A DNA stretch of 64,000 nt from Actinomycetospora chiangmaiensis DSM 45062 (GCF_000379625.1 NZ_KB903226.1:167-64166), one strand, 5' to 3'; shown: positions 35,371 to 45,065, numbered from the stretch's first letter. Program-made: numbers and translations. The notes: generated by a model from the letters alone, not told the origin.

Positions 35371-36226
35371 ACCTCGCCGCGTCGATCGCCCGCAACAGTG
35401 GCGCCGGATGCGGCGCATCGGGCGGCCCGACGAACACCACGCTGGTCGCCCCGGCGTCGCCGAGATCCTCGAGTGCCCCCCGAACGAGGCGGACCAGGGC
35501 GGCGACGTCCAATCCGGCCGGGGGCTCGAGATACACCACGATCCGGAAGGGCCCGATCCGCCCGGCCGCCGTTCTTCCGGCTTCGATGTGTTCCCGCGCC
35601 TCGCGGAGCTGCTGGCCGCCGGGGACGGCATCGAGGATGACTCCGTCGCCGAGTTCACCGGCGAGACGCAGCGTCTTCGGACCTCTCGCCCCGACCAGCA
35701 GCGGAGGCGGTGACGAGGTCGGCGCCCACGCCAGCGACACGTCATCGAGCTGGACGTAGCGACCGTCGACATGGATCTGCTCACCACGCAACAGTCCTGC
35801 CACGGCCGTGAGGTGCTCGCGCAGCGCCGTCATCGGCGACGAGGCGCGCGCGCCGAGCCGTCCCAGCTCCTCCGGCGCACCGTGGCCGAGGCCGGGAAGG
35901 AATCGGCTCGGGAACAACCGCGCGAGAGTGGCGATCTCCATCGCTGTCAACGCAGCGTTGCGCAGGGTCACCGGGAGCAGCCCCACGCCCACGCGAAGCC
36001 CCCTGCTCATGCCCAACGCTGCCGCGGCCGTGGCGATGCCACCCTCGCGCAGACAGTCCTCCCAGACCCACAACTCGGCGACGCCGGCGTCCTCCGCGGC
36101 CGCGACCACCGACCCGAGGTCCTCCGGCGGCGCCGTCGGACGGAACACCACACCGATGTCGGGCTGCACCCGAGGATCCGACCACGATCCCGGCCGGTGA
36201 CAGAGCCGGCTCGGTGAGGTCCCCAC
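35366..36226 (-). CDS. LLM-class F420-dependent oxidoreductase
   Basis: A luciferase-like TIM-barrel monooxygenase/reductase of up to 286 residues: DIGVVFRPTAPPEDLGSVVAAAEDAGVAELWVWED, then RGLRVGVGLLPVTLRNAALTAMEIATLARLFPSRFLPGLGHG. A later PPLLVGARGPKTLRLAGELGDGVIL motif binds the cofactor phosphate. This arrangement is typical of F420-dependent members. A start at GTG 36169 (VQPDIGVV) would remove a 19-residue Arg/Ser-rich extension and may be the real one. The 3' end lies in the tandem repeat. Confidence 0.8.
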   Translation of the reverse strand: MGTSPSRLCHRPGSWSDPRVQPDIGVVFRPTAPPEDLGSVVAAAEDAGVAELWVWEDCLREGGIATAAAALGMSRGLRVGVGLLPVTLRNAALTAMEIATLARLFPSRFLPGLGHGAPEELGRLGARASSPMTALREHLTAVAGLLRGEQIHVDGRYVQLDDVSLAWAPTSSPPPLLVGARGPKTLRLAGELGDGVILDAVPGGQQLREAREHIEAGRTAAGRIGPFRIVVYLEPPAGLDVAALVRLVRGALEDLGDAGATSVVFVGPPDAPHPAPLLRAIDAARS

Positions 36227-36442
36227 GACGATGCCGTGGGTGGGAGCGCCGGTGAACGATCCTCTCGGACAGTCAAACGATCAAGTCAGCGTGAGAGCTT
36301 GCGTTCGACGTTCGCCGCCGCCGATCCTGGACACGCCGTGCCCTGACCCCCCTCGGGGCTTGGTAGGTCTCGCCGCTCCGTCCCCCCGGAGCGGCGAGAC
36401 CGTCGGGCCTCGAGGCGTGGCCCCCAGCGAGTCCCTGGAACC

Positions 36443-36736
36443 GTGTTCCCGAGCCATCGGCCACCACGTGAACCGGCCGAGAACATCGACGCTCTCATCG
36501 TGGACCCCACCACCGGTACCGAGCGCGGCCACCCGCACACTGTGGCCGTGGACCGGCCCGATCTGCTCACCGAGGCCGCCCCGACCTGGGTCGGGCTCGT
36601 CGCGCTCGTCACCGCCCTCGTCGCGCTCGGCGGTACGGGAAGCGCCCAGGACGCCGGCAGCGACGTCGGCGCGTTCCTACCCGGGTGGCTGGTGAAGCTC
36701 GTCCCCGTCCACGGCGCCCCGCTCGGCGGTCGATGA
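36443..36736 (+). CDS. small hypothetical protein with one membrane helix
   Basis: Up to 97 residues: a polar N-terminus, one helix (APTWVGLVALVTALVALGGTG) and a Gly/Pro-rich end. The start is uncertain (36443, or GTG at 36500, 36542 or 36548). Its stop overlaps the next start as ATGA, so the pair is translationally coupled. This is the main reason to call it a gene. Confidence 0.5.
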   Translation: MFPSHRPPREPAENIDALIVDPTTGTERGHPHTVAVDRPDLLTEAAPTWVGLVALVTALVALGGTGSAQDAGSDVGAFLPGWLVKLVPVHGAPLGGR

Positions 36737-37707
36737 TGCCCACCGCCGACGAGCAGGCCCTCCTCGACGCACTCCTCGGGCGCGTCGGGGGCACGGTCAT
36801 CGACCAGCTCGACGCCGCACTCGCCGCGGCATGGACGCTGTCGAGCGGACTCGACATCGCGGTGCCCACGACCGGCGGCACCCCGGGCCCGTTCCGGCCC
36901 GGCCACACCGCCCTCGACATCGCGCTCGACCAGGTCGCGGCACGGTGGGGTGTCGCCCCGAGAGCGCGCACCCTGGTGGAGAAGGCGGCGCTGCTCGAGG
37001 TCCTCGTCCGCGGGATCGTCGCGAAGCGGACCGGCGGGAGCAGCGGCACGTCGGACACCCCGGACGGGACATCCGCCGGGACGCTGGAGTGGGCGGTCGA
37101 CCTGTCCACCCCGCGGCTCTTCGACGACGCCGCCAGCGGCTACAGGTCCACGAGCTGGAACACCGAGGCAGGCGACGCCCGCTCGACGCCGGCGTGGCCG
37201 CCACCCGTTGTGGACGCTCCGGGCGGCGGGACGGCCGTGCGCTTCACGCTGCCGCACCGGGGCAAGCGGATCGAGGTCGAACCGAACCACCGCACGTTCG
37301 GCGGGTCCGGCGAGGCGTGGTTCGGCTTCCAGTTCCTGCTCGGCGACGGCTTCCCGCTCTGGGCCGACGACTGGCGGGTGATCTGGCAGCTCCACGGGAA
37401 CGACACCGATCCCCCGCGGTTCGCGCTGCAGGTCCGCGACGGCGAGCTCCGGATCGGCGACGGGTGGTCGCTGTGCCCGCTGGCGGTCGGCCGCTGGTAC
37501 CAGGCGGTGGTCCGGGCCGAGTTCGGCGAGGGCCGCATGTCGGTGTGGCTCGACGGCCGCCTGGTCGGCGACCGCGTCGGCGTGGGGAGGTCCCCGACGC
37601 CCTACTACCTGAAGACGGGCTACTACCAGTCGTCGGCGCTGCCCGGCGGCACGCTCTACCAGCGGGGACACAAGCTCGGCTCCGGCTACGGCGCCGTCCT
37701 CGCCTGA
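36733..37707 (+). CDS. protein with polysaccharide-lyase-like (PF14099-type) C-terminal domain
   Basis: 324 residues. The first 110 residues are unfamiliar: helical, with ALLDALLGRVGGTVIDQLDAALAAAW. Residues 125-322 form a jelly-roll of the heparin-lyase/alginate-lyase type: GGTAVRFTLPHRGKRIEVEPNHRTFGGSGEAWFGFQFLLGDGF, then DDWRVIWQLHGN, WYQAVVRAEFGEGRMSVWLDGRLVGD and YYLKTGYYQS. No signal peptide is visible, which is odd for a glycan-acting protein; the coupled upstream membrane peptide might assist. It could bind or cleave an acidic polysaccharide. Confidence 0.65.
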   Translation: MMPTADEQALLDALLGRVGGTVIDQLDAALAAAWTLSSGLDIAVPTTGGTPGPFRPGHTALDIALDQVAARWGVAPRARTLVEKAALLEVLVRGIVAKRTGGSSGTSDTPDGTSAGTLEWAVDLSTPRLFDDAASGYRSTSWNTEAGDARSTPAWPPPVVDAPGGGTAVRFTLPHRGKRIEVEPNHRTFGGSGEAWFGFQFLLGDGFPLWADDWRVIWQLHGNDTDPPRFALQVRDGELRIGDGWSLCPLAVGRWYQAVVRAEFGEGRMSVWLDGRLVGDRVGVGRSPTPYYLKTGYYQSSALPGGTLYQRGHKLGSGYGAVLA

Positions 37708-37909
37708 CCGTCCCCGGCATCGGCGCGCGGCGGGTGCGTCCGCCCGACGTCGAGCATCTTGACGGCAGCACGTCCCGCTGCTCCGACCTCGCTGGGGCAG
37801 CCGTTTGAGAAGCGGGGGGAGAGCGAAGGCGGCGACGGCTGAGGCGACGGCTGCAGCGACCGCTCCGACGTCGGCCGACCGGCGGTCCGTAGCCATCCGG
37901 CGTCATCAC

Positions 37910-39884
37910 ATGAGCGGTAGGCAACCGCAGCTGGTCACTCCGGCCAACCCGGTGGTGGACGCCCAGATCGGCGCGTTGCGCCGCGGTCCGTGACGTCGTC
38001 GACGTCGTCGCGGTCGGTGAGCCGATCGAGCGGCACTGTCTGCGACGCGTGGTCGAGCAGGAGGCCATCGAGGAGGCGGAGGTCCGCGAGCTCATCCGGA
38101 CCGAGGGCGACCTGGTCTACGTGGGGCATCCGATGTACGGGGAGGTGCGCCGGACCACCTGCGGGCCGTGGCGGCTCCGACGGCTGCGGGGGCAGGTCGC
38201 GTCGGCGATGGGGGACGCGCCGCCGGGGACGAGCCAGGCGGTCAGGCGTGGACTGCTGTGGTTGGAATCGGACCTCGCACCCGACGCCGACGTCCTCCTG
38301 CCCGCGGCCAAGGCAGCCGGCTCGCTGCTCGACCTCGAACTCGCGCACCGGCTGTTCACCGCCGCCGACGCGGCCGCGGCGAGTCCGCGGGCCCGAGTCC
38401 CCTTCGCCTACAACCTGTTCATGATGTCCCGGGGCGACCTGGCCGACGCGGTGCTCGACTCGGTCGCCGGGACCGGGGACGACGGGACCGGCGTCGACGA
38501 CGGCTCCGCGGCCTACCTGAACGTGGTCACGGTGCGGGCGGCCACCCTGCTGTGGACGATGCGCTCGCCCGAGCAGTCCCGGCAGGTCATCGACGAGGCA
38601 CTCGCGACCGCACACGGCGCGCACCACGACAACCTGATGGCCTCCCGCGCGATCCAGCTCTCGCTCGCCGCGCGCCCGCGCGACGTGCTGGCCGCCACGG
38701 CCGGCGTCGACCACCGACGGATGGATCCGTTCGCCGTCACCATCGGCCTCGCGGCGGAATGCCTGGCGCACGGCGAGCTCGGCCGGTCCGAGGACGCCGT
38801 GTCGGCCGCCGTCGAGTGCGGGCGGATGGTCGGGCTCAACGACCAGGGCCGGTTCCTCAGCCTGTACCTCGCCGAGTTCCTGACCTTCGGGCTGGCGGCG
38901 GCGGGGCGGATCGCGGAAGCGGTCGACGTCGCACAGGACCACCTGGCGGCGCAGCACGACCGGCCGGCACCGGCCCGTGTGCTCGCCGGGGAGATCCTCG
39001 GGATGGCCCTGCTCGCAGCCGGTGACCTCGCGGGGGCCCGCCGCCACCTGACCCCACATCCCGACGACGGGTCCGGGGATGCCGCCGAGGGCGACAGCTT
39101 CCCCGTGGCCACCAGCGTCTACCGGTTCCGGCCGCTGCGGGCCCAGACGCTGGCGCGATCAGGGGACCTCCCCGCAGCGCAGGCGGCACTGGCGGCCACG
39201 CGGGACGACCGCCACCCGGCCTACGTCTACGTGACGTCGGTCGAGATGCTCGCCGAGGCCTGGGTGGCTGCCGCGTCCCAGCGGTTCACCGAGGCCCGGC
39301 GCGCGGCGCACCGTGCGGCGGCGTTCGCCCGCGAGCACGATCAGCTCGCGCGCGAGGTCTGGTGCCTGCAGACCGCCGTGCAGCTGGGCGACACCGGGTG
39401 CGCCGGACGCCTCGCCGAGCTCGCCGATCGGACGAGCGGCCCACGAGCCGTCGTCGCCACGAGGTACGCGGCCGCCCTCGCGTCCGACGATCCCGAGGGG
39501 CTGGATCGGGTGTCGGGGGAGTTCGAGACGATGGGCGACGTCCTGGCCGCCGCCGACGCCGCCGGGCACGCCGCGGTGTCCTACCGCCGCGCCGGTCGCG
39601 CCGGTCGGGCCCTGACCGCCGCCGCACGGGCACATCGCCTCGGCGCCGCGCGGGGCGCCGCTCCGAGCGCGGCCGTCGCTGCAGCCGCGCTGACGCTGCC
39701 CTTCACCCACCGGGAACGCGAGATCGCCGTGCTGGTGGCACAGGGATTGTCGAACCGCGAGATCGCCGAGGTCGCTTCGCTGTCGGTGAGGACCGTCGAG
39801 TCCCACGTCTACAACGCCAGCAGCAAGGCCGGTGTCACCGACCGCGCAGCCCTCGCCCAGGTCGTCCGCGCCGTCCTCGGCTAG
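37910..39884 (+). pseudogene. LuxR-family regulator lacking its ATPase domain
   Basis: The long open part (from about 38049, 611 codons) encodes a helical repeat region and a good C-terminal LuxR helix-turn-helix: THREREIAVLVAQGLSNREIAEVASLSVRTVESHVYNASSKAGV. The family normally begins with a 250-300-residue P-loop ATPase. Here only the end of it remains: VVDAQIGAL in one frame near 37960, then AVRDVVDVVAVGEPIE in the next frame, showing a frameshift at about 37980. No Walker A or B is present. The remaining 3' part could still be translated as a DNA-binding protein. Confidence 0.65.
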
Positions 39885-40045
39885 GCCCCCGACCCGTCCG
39901 ACCCGGCGGCCCCTCGGTAGTCCCCGCCCACGGGGCGGCGGAACTTCCGTAGTGCCTCCCGGAGTCCGTGGCCCGGAAGTCGATGAACACTCCGACGGCA
40001 CGTGGCGGGTCGAGTCGCCGCGCCGAGAGGACGGAGCCGGGGTCG

Positions 40046-40234
40046 ATGGCCGTCACCGAGCTGACCGCACTGACCGGGCGGGTGGTCCGCCCCGGGGACG
40101 GGGCGTCCGAGGCCGCGAGCGCCGGGTGGAACGGCCTGCACGTCCGCCGACCGGCCGCGGTGGTGTTCGCCTCCGGGACCGCGGACGTCGTCAACGCCCT
40201 GGCCTGGGCACGCCGAACCGCCCACCGACCGTGA
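40046..40234 (+). pseudogene. FAD-linked oxidase (BBE-like) N-terminal stub
   Basis: 62 codons encode LTALTGRVVRPGDGASEAASAGWNGLHVRRPAAVVFASGTADVVNALAWAR, the first 50 residues of the FAD-binding domain of berberine-bridge-like oxidases. It then stops (AHRP). The flavin-attachment and catalytic regions are absent, so this is a truncated remnant. Confidence 0.65.
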
Positions 40235-40359
40235 CCAGACGGAGGGCAACGCCCGTCGTGCCGGCTCATGCCCCAGCCGGCAGTCGCCGCCGCCCGGGCC
40301 CACCGGGCGGCATCCTCTTCACGCCACAGACCGCACCGTGGCGACCGAGGGGTGCGGAC

Positions 40360-40653
40360 GTGTCCGGACCGGACGAGAGCTCCCCACCGAGATCGGCGCA
40401 GGACGTGACTCTCGGATCGGCCTCCGAGGCTGTCAGCCGGTGGTGCGAGGAGCTCGACGTCAGCTTCCCCGTCACCTCCTGGCAGCTGGCGCTCCTGGTC
40501 GACGAGTTCGGCGGCGACGTCTCGACGACGGGTGCGATCCTGCGGCTGGACCCCGGCGAGTACCACTCGCTGGTACACCTGCTCGCTGCTCTACCTCCGT
40601 CCGGGCCCGCCCGCCATCGCTGCGACCGCGGAGGCCGAGCGGCCGGTCGATGA
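40360..40653 (+). CDS. small hypothetical protein, 97 aa
   Basis: A soluble acidic protein: SEAVSRWCEELDVSFPVTSWQLALLVDEFGGDVSTTGAILRLDPGEYHSLVHLLAAL, then an Arg/Gly-rich end. The central part looks like a real folded helical unit. The GTG start lacks a strong ribosome site. The function is unknown. It converges on the prolyl aminopeptidase pseudogene. Confidence 0.4.
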   Translation: MSGPDESSPPRSAQDVTLGSASEAVSRWCEELDVSFPVTSWQLALLVDEFGGDVSTTGAILRLDPGEYHSLVHLLAALPPSGPARHRCDRGGRAAGR

Positions 40654-40661
40654 CCTGACGG

Positions 40662-41556
40662 TCACGCGGGGTCGGTGACGTGGTCGGTGGCGGCGCGCAC
40701 GAGCCGGGCGGTCTGTTCCGGAGCGCCGTGACCCTCGCCGTCCACGAGGTGCATACGCGCACCGGGCCACGCGCGGGCGAGCTCCCAGGCCACGTCCGGT
40801 GGGCTGGAGATGTCGCGGGTGCCGTGCACCAGCACCGCGGGGATCCCGTGGTGGCCGCGGGCGGCTGCGAGCAGAGCGTCGTCGGGCAGGAAGCAGTCGT
40901 GGCGCCAGTAGTGGGTGACCAGCCGGGCGAACCGCGCCCGGAACCGGGGCTCGGCCTCAGCCAGAGCCCGCGCCGGGGGTGGGCCGCCGCCGATGGCCAT
41001 GTGGGCGTCCTCGTAGGCACACCAGGCCAGGGCGGCGTCGTGCTGGGTAGCGGGGTCGGCGAGGCGGCGGGCGTAGGCATCGAGGAGACGCTCCCCGGGT
41101 GCGGCGTGCGCAGCGTCGGCGAACCGTTCCCACGCCGCTGGGATCAGCCGGCCCATCACGTGGACGATCCAATCGGTGTCCCGCCGCCGGCCGCTGGTCA
41201 CGGAGAACAACACCACCGCGCGGACCCGGTCGGGGTGCGCCGACCAGCACCCACCGCTCGATCCCCAGGTGTTCGCGGAGCTGCTCGAAGTCCACCACCA
41301 AGTGCTGGGTCGTGTTCACCGACAGGTCCGTGCCGACCTCGCCCGCATCCGGGATGCTCTCCCCGCAGCCGCGCTGGTCGACCAGGACCACCCGGTAGCG
41401 GGCGAGGTCGAACAACGGAGTCCACACCGACGCCCGCGCCCCCGAACCCGGTCCCCCGTGCACCACCAGCGCCGGAACCCCCGCCGGGTTCCCCTCGCTG
41501 CGCTACGCCAGCCGCTGACCATCGCCGACCTCGAGCACCCCGGACGCCGGGCGCAC
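40662..41556 (-). pseudogene. prolyl aminopeptidase pseudogene (internal deletion, premature stop)
   Basis: The reading starts VRPASGVLEVGDGQRLA and then meets TAG (41503-41505), apparently made by a three-base insertion. It continues GNPAGVPALVVHGGPGSGARASVW, VVLVDQRGCGES and ERWVLVG. At about 41240 the segment that should contain the nucleophile GGSWGS is gone, and the frame changes to AHPDRVRAVVLFSVTSG and on to LVHGTRDISSPPDVAWELARAWP and DGEGHG. The HGGPG, DQRGCG and D/H motifs identify the alpha/beta-hydrolase S33 family. It is clearly inactive. Confidence 0.85.
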
Positions 41557-41737
41557 CCCGACGTGCGCGTCGACCGACCAGGAGCGTGGGGCCACGGGCG
41601 TCGAACGTATCGGCTTCACCCCGGCACGGCAGCCCTGCCCGGACATCGTCGGTACCCGACTCGAGGTGCCCCGGAGCTCTGCTCAGCCGCCTCCTGCCAA
41701 CGACTCCGGGGCTGACGCCACCGCAGGTGCAGCTCGG

Positions 41738-42130
41738 TCAGGAATCTGAGGCCCGGACGGCCGCGCAGCGACGGCAGAACTTCTCCCCGCACGTCGTACA
41801 CGGGGGCGCCTGGAGCTCGGTCACCAGCCCGCCGAGGATCCACCCGACAGCGAGCAGGAGCACGACCGCGACCACAGCACGGTCGTGCAGGAGCAACAGG
41901 GTCGCGCCCACCGTCAGCCCGACCGCAGCCACACCGGCCACGACCACGCCGCCACCCCACGCCCGTGCACCGACAGGGGGAGCTGTGGCCTCGGCCTGCG
42001 CGCGGGGGATCGTGCTCGACGCCGGCGGGAAGGCTCGTCGCTGCCGCGCAGCGGGCGACCGCCTCGGCCATGGGCGGTGGGCTCGGCTCCAGGGGCGCTG
42101 ACCCGCACGCGACCGATCAGGACCGTGGAC
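41738..42130 (-). CDS. two-helix membrane protein with Cys4 knuckle
   Basis: About 130 residues. An Arg/Pro-rich N-terminus precedes two helices (WGGGVVVAGVAAVGLTVGATLLLL and AVVAVVLLLAVGWILGGLV) and a C-terminal CTTCGEKFCRRCAAV. The CxxC...CxxC could hold a zinc ion. The start is uncertain; GTG 42130 or 42154 are candidates. The function is unknown. Confidence 0.5.
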   Translation of the reverse strand, partial: VHGPDRSRAGQRPWSRAHRPWPRRSPAARQRRAFPPASSTIPRAQAEATAPPVGARAWGGGVVVAGVAAVGLTVGATLLLLHDRAVVAVVLLLAVGWILGGLVTELQAPPCTTCGEKFCRRCAAVRASDS

Positions 42131-42391
42131 CTGCCCGCAGCGCGGATATTCCACGGGACGCTCACCGGCCCGAATTTCCATCGACTACTCCATCGCACCC
42201 TTTCGGCACATCGTTATCCCGTGAAGGCGCGTGAATCACCGACCGCCGCAGGAGGAAGCGGAAGAGACCTTTTCGTCACCACAAGCGACGCGCGATGCTG
42301 AGCGCGAATGAGCGACACCGAGATCGTCACAGCGCGAATCGACCATTCGCCCGGAAGAGCACGAAACGACGAATCATGGCTCGCGGCCCCG

Positions 42392-43405
42392 TCACACGAG
42401 GTCGAGGCGGTACACCCTCGCGGCCGTCCCGGCGAAGATCGCTCGTCGTTCGTCCTCCGAGCAGCCTGCGGTGATGCGTTGGTAGGCGTTGCAGACCGTG
42501 GCGAAGGGGCCGACGCAGTCCGAGGGTGCGTTCGACTCGAACATGACCCTGTCCGCGCCGAAGAGTCCGATCGTCTCCTCGGTCCAGGACCGCCACTCCT
42601 CGGCCAGCGTCGTCGAGTCAGCGGGCGGTGTCCGCAGGTAGTTCGGCGACCCCGACAGGAACGTCCCGAGGCCGCCCATCTTCACCGTGACGTTCTCGCA
42701 CTCGGCGATCTTCGCCATGTGGACGCGCCACTCGGCGAAGTCCTCCTCGACCGTTGTCGCGTGCGAGCCGATTCCGACGGGATTTCCCAGGTGGTTCAGC
42801 ACGATCGAGAGCTCCGGGAAACTCCGCGCGAGGTCGAGGACGTCGGGAAGCTGGGGACTGAGGACCATGGCGTCGAAGCTCAGGCCCAGCGGGACCAACA
42901 GACCGACACCCCGCCGGAACTCCTCATCGAGGTAAAAATTCCGAGGCAGGCCGAACAAGCGAGCTGCGACGGCGGGGTCCGCGTCCCAGAAGCCCGACTG
43001 CCGGACGCCCCTGAGCCGCTCCGGAGCGGCCACGAGGTGCGCCTGCAGAGCTCGCTGAACTGCGTCGGTCTGCAGCTCCACTCCGGCGACGATGCCGGCC
43101 GCGATGTGCACGTCCCCGTAGAGCCCGGTCGCACTCATCGCGGCCTGGCCGTCGAGGAACACGGTCTCGTTGACGGACCGCAACTCGTGCGGGCCGCCCG
43201 CCCGGTACATGGAGTGCATCTCGACGGCGACGGACGCGATCACGTTGTGCGTCGAGCCGACGAAATCCGCGTAGTCGTCGACGAGGAACACCGGCTTGCC
43301 CGTGGTGTGGACGAGAAAGTCCCGACCCCGCCCGACGAGGTGATGGTGAGCATCGATGACCGGAATAGTCGCGTCGACAGGCTGCTCGGAAGGCCACTCG
43401 TGCAT
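42392..43405 (-). CDS. amidohydrolase-2 family protein (TIM-barrel hydrolase/decarboxylase)
   Basis: 337 residues. Metal motif VIDAHHHLVGRG lies near residue 17. VFLVDDYADFVGSTHNVIASVAVEMHS, RGVRQSGFW, LNHLGNPVGIG (His in the middle of the barrel) and RVMFESNAPSDCVGPF (C-terminal acidic ligand) follow. The amidohydrolase-2 group includes 2-pyrone-4,6-dicarboxylate hydrolase, gamma-lactonases and related decarboxylases; the last motifs resemble the lactonase side. GGAG precedes the ATG. It is divergent from a MarR gene with a perfect 12-bp palindrome between them. Confidence 0.85.
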   Translation of the reverse strand: MHEWPSEQPVDATIPVIDAHHHLVGRGRDFLVHTTGKPVFLVDDYADFVGSTHNVIASVAVEMHSMYRAGGPHELRSVNETVFLDGQAAMSATGLYGDVHIAAGIVAGVELQTDAVQRALQAHLVAAPERLRGVRQSGFWDADPAVAARLFGLPRNFYLDEEFRRGVGLLVPLGLSFDAMVLSPQLPDVLDLARSFPELSIVLNHLGNPVGIGSHATTVEEDFAEWRVHMAKIAECENVTVKMGGLGTFLSGSPNYLRTPPADSTTLAEEWRSWTEETIGLFGADRVMFESNAPSDCVGPFATVCNAYQRITAGCSEDERRAIFAGTAARVYRLDLV

Positions 43406-43497
43406 CGTCGATCTCCTCGGGGTGTCGGTCGGACGTCGTCGAGCAGCGGCTGGCCATCTCGTCCTCGTCCCCGCGGTCCAGTCCGCTGCGTGAATGT

Positions 43498-43509
43498 ATA
43501 GCATGCTAT
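43498..43509. promoter_or_regulatory. MarR operator candidate
   Basis: ATAGCATGCTAT is a perfect palindrome 20 bases before the MarR start and about 90 bases before the amidohydrolase start. It stands out in an AT-richer spot of this GC-rich region. Confidence 0.55.
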
Positions 43510-43528
43510 GCAATGAGAGGCTACGACC

Positions 43529-44032
43529 GTGACTGACGGTCGAGGACGTGACGCGGCGGACGACGCCGGGCCCGACGTGGCAGGCCTGGCGCCCGAGGCG
43601 TCGCTGGGCTTCCAGGTTGCCCACCTGCGGCGGCTCCTCGGCAGCGAACTGCGACGTCAATTGGAGCCGTACACCGTCGCGCCCGCGCAGTTCGCGGCGC
43701 TGCTCGAACTCTTCCGGCGGGACGGGCTCACCCAGGCCGAGCTGTGTGTCCGGCTGGACATCGAACAGCCGACCATGGCCAACACCCTGACCCGTATGCA
43801 GCGCGACGGCCTGGTCGCCAGGGCACCGGACCCCTCCGACCGGCGACGATCCCGGATCCTGCTCACCGCCCGCGCACGGGCCCTCGAGGCCGACCTCACT
43901 CACGCCGCGCGCGCCGGGAACACCGCCGCACTGCGCGGGCTCGACGACGAGCAGGTCGACGAGTTCATGCGTGTGCTCGGCATCATGATCGACAACCTGG
44001 CCCGACAGGACCACCCCCCGGGCCCGTCCTGA
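43529..44032 (+). CDS. MarR-family transcriptional regulator
   Basis: A 167-residue regulator: LGFQVAHLRRLLGSELRRQLEPYTVAPAQFAALLELFRRDGLTQAELCVRLDIEQPTMANTLTRMQRDGLVARAPDPSDRRRSRILLTARA. The recognition helix and DPSDRRRSR wing are typical. It probably represses the divergent amidohydrolase. The GTG is preceded by GAGAGG. Confidence 0.87.
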   Translation: MTDGRGRDAADDAGPDVAGLAPEASLGFQVAHLRRLLGSELRRQLEPYTVAPAQFAALLELFRRDGLTQAELCVRLDIEQPTMANTLTRMQRDGLVARAPDPSDRRRSRILLTARARALEADLTHAARAGNTAALRGLDDEQVDEFMRVLGIMIDNLARQDHPPGPS

Positions 44033-44160
44033 CGCCCGCCCCGACACCCACGACCTGCTCACCCGGTACGCAGGCCACTCCCCAACCCGCACCCGCCCGA
44101 GCCGCCGCCCCCCCCCGTCGCAGCGCTGCACCGCGCCGTCCATCGCCCAGAAGGCCCTCC

Positions 44161-45012
44161 ATGACCCCCGCCGCCCCCGTCGTGCTCCACCTCGACCGGA
44201 ACACCCCGACCGCCCTCGAACTCACCGTCCACCGGGCGCCGGATGCATCGGCCCCCGCCGTCCTCGTCGTCCCGGCCATGGGGCTGCGCGCGTCGTTCTA
44301 CACCCCGTTGCTCCAGGCCCTCGCCGCTCACGGCTGCCACGGCGCCACCCTTGAACTGCGCGGTCACCAACGTCGCCCCGCGCCCCGGCCCGGACGCTCG
44401 TACGACTACGGCTACGCCGACCTCGTCGGCGACCTCGACGCCGGCCTCGCCCGGCTGCGCGCCACCCTCCCCGGAGCCGCCGTGCACACCCTCGGCCACA
44501 GCTTCGGTGGGCACATCGTCGCCGCGCACGCCGCCCTTCGGCCGAGCACGATCGACTCCGCCGTGCTTCTCGCCACGGGAAGCGTCGACTGGCGGGCCTG
44601 GGGCGCCATCGGCCCGTGGCACCTCCTGCGCACCCAGGCCGCCCTCGCCGTGACCCAGCTCCTCGGACACTTCCCCGGCCCCCAGGTCGGCTTCGCCGGA
44701 CGCGAGGCGCGCACCCAGATGACCGAGTGGGCCCGATGGGGAAGGACCGGACGACTACGCATCGGCCACCCACCCGTCGACATCGCCGCCGCGGCCACCG
44801 ATGCCGAACTCCCGCTCCTGTTCGTGTCCCTGGCCGGCGACGCCCTCGCTCCGGCCAGGACGACCGACGCGTTGGCCGCCCTCTTCCCTCGGGCCACCGT
44901 GTCCCGCCGTCACCTCCGGCTCGACGTGGCCCGTCCCCACTACGACTGGGCACGTCACCCTGACACGGTGCTTTCCCACCTCACCAGCTGGTTCGGTTCC
45001 CCGACACGATGA
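44161..45012 (+). CDS. alpha/beta hydrolase (serine hydrolase)
   Basis: 283 residues. The core reads APAVLVVPAMGLRASFYTPLLQALAAHGCHGATLELRGHQRRPAP, with the Ser nucleophile in HTLGHSFGGHIVAAH near residue 119 and the later VSLAGDALAPARTTDALAALFP (Asp) motif. A His in ARPHYDWARHP ends the triad. It resembles esterase/lipase or YheT-like hydrolases. The gene starts 128 bases after the MarR gene; the gap includes a run of nine C. Confidence 0.8.
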   Translation: MTPAAPVVLHLDRNTPTALELTVHRAPDASAPAVLVVPAMGLRASFYTPLLQALAAHGCHGATLELRGHQRRPAPRPGRSYDYGYADLVGDLDAGLARLRATLPGAAVHTLGHSFGGHIVAAHAALRPSTIDSAVLLATGSVDWRAWGAIGPWHLLRTQAALAVTQLLGHFPGPQVGFAGREARTQMTEWARWGRTGRLRIGHPPVDIAAAATDAELPLLFVSLAGDALAPARTTDALAALFPRATVSRRHLRLDVARPHYDWARHPDTVLSHLTSWFGSPTR

Positions 45013-45026
45013 ACGGCGCACGCGTT

Positions 45027-45044
45027 ATGTCATGACCTTGACAT
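45027..45044. promoter_or_regulatory. operator O1 overlapping the -35 of the ABM gene
   Basis: ATGTCA and TGACAT are perfect arms around TGACCT. The right arm lies in a sigma70-like -35 (TTGACA, 45038-45043), which is 17 bases from TAGCTT (45061-45066). Confidence 0.6.
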
Positions 45045-45065
45045 GTCTCGTGGCGGCGCTTAGCT

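Noticed and set aside
44108-44120. Run of nine C before the hydrolase gene as a phase-variable tract
   Set aside because: It lies outside any coding frame and not in an obvious promoter spacer, so a switching role is not supported.
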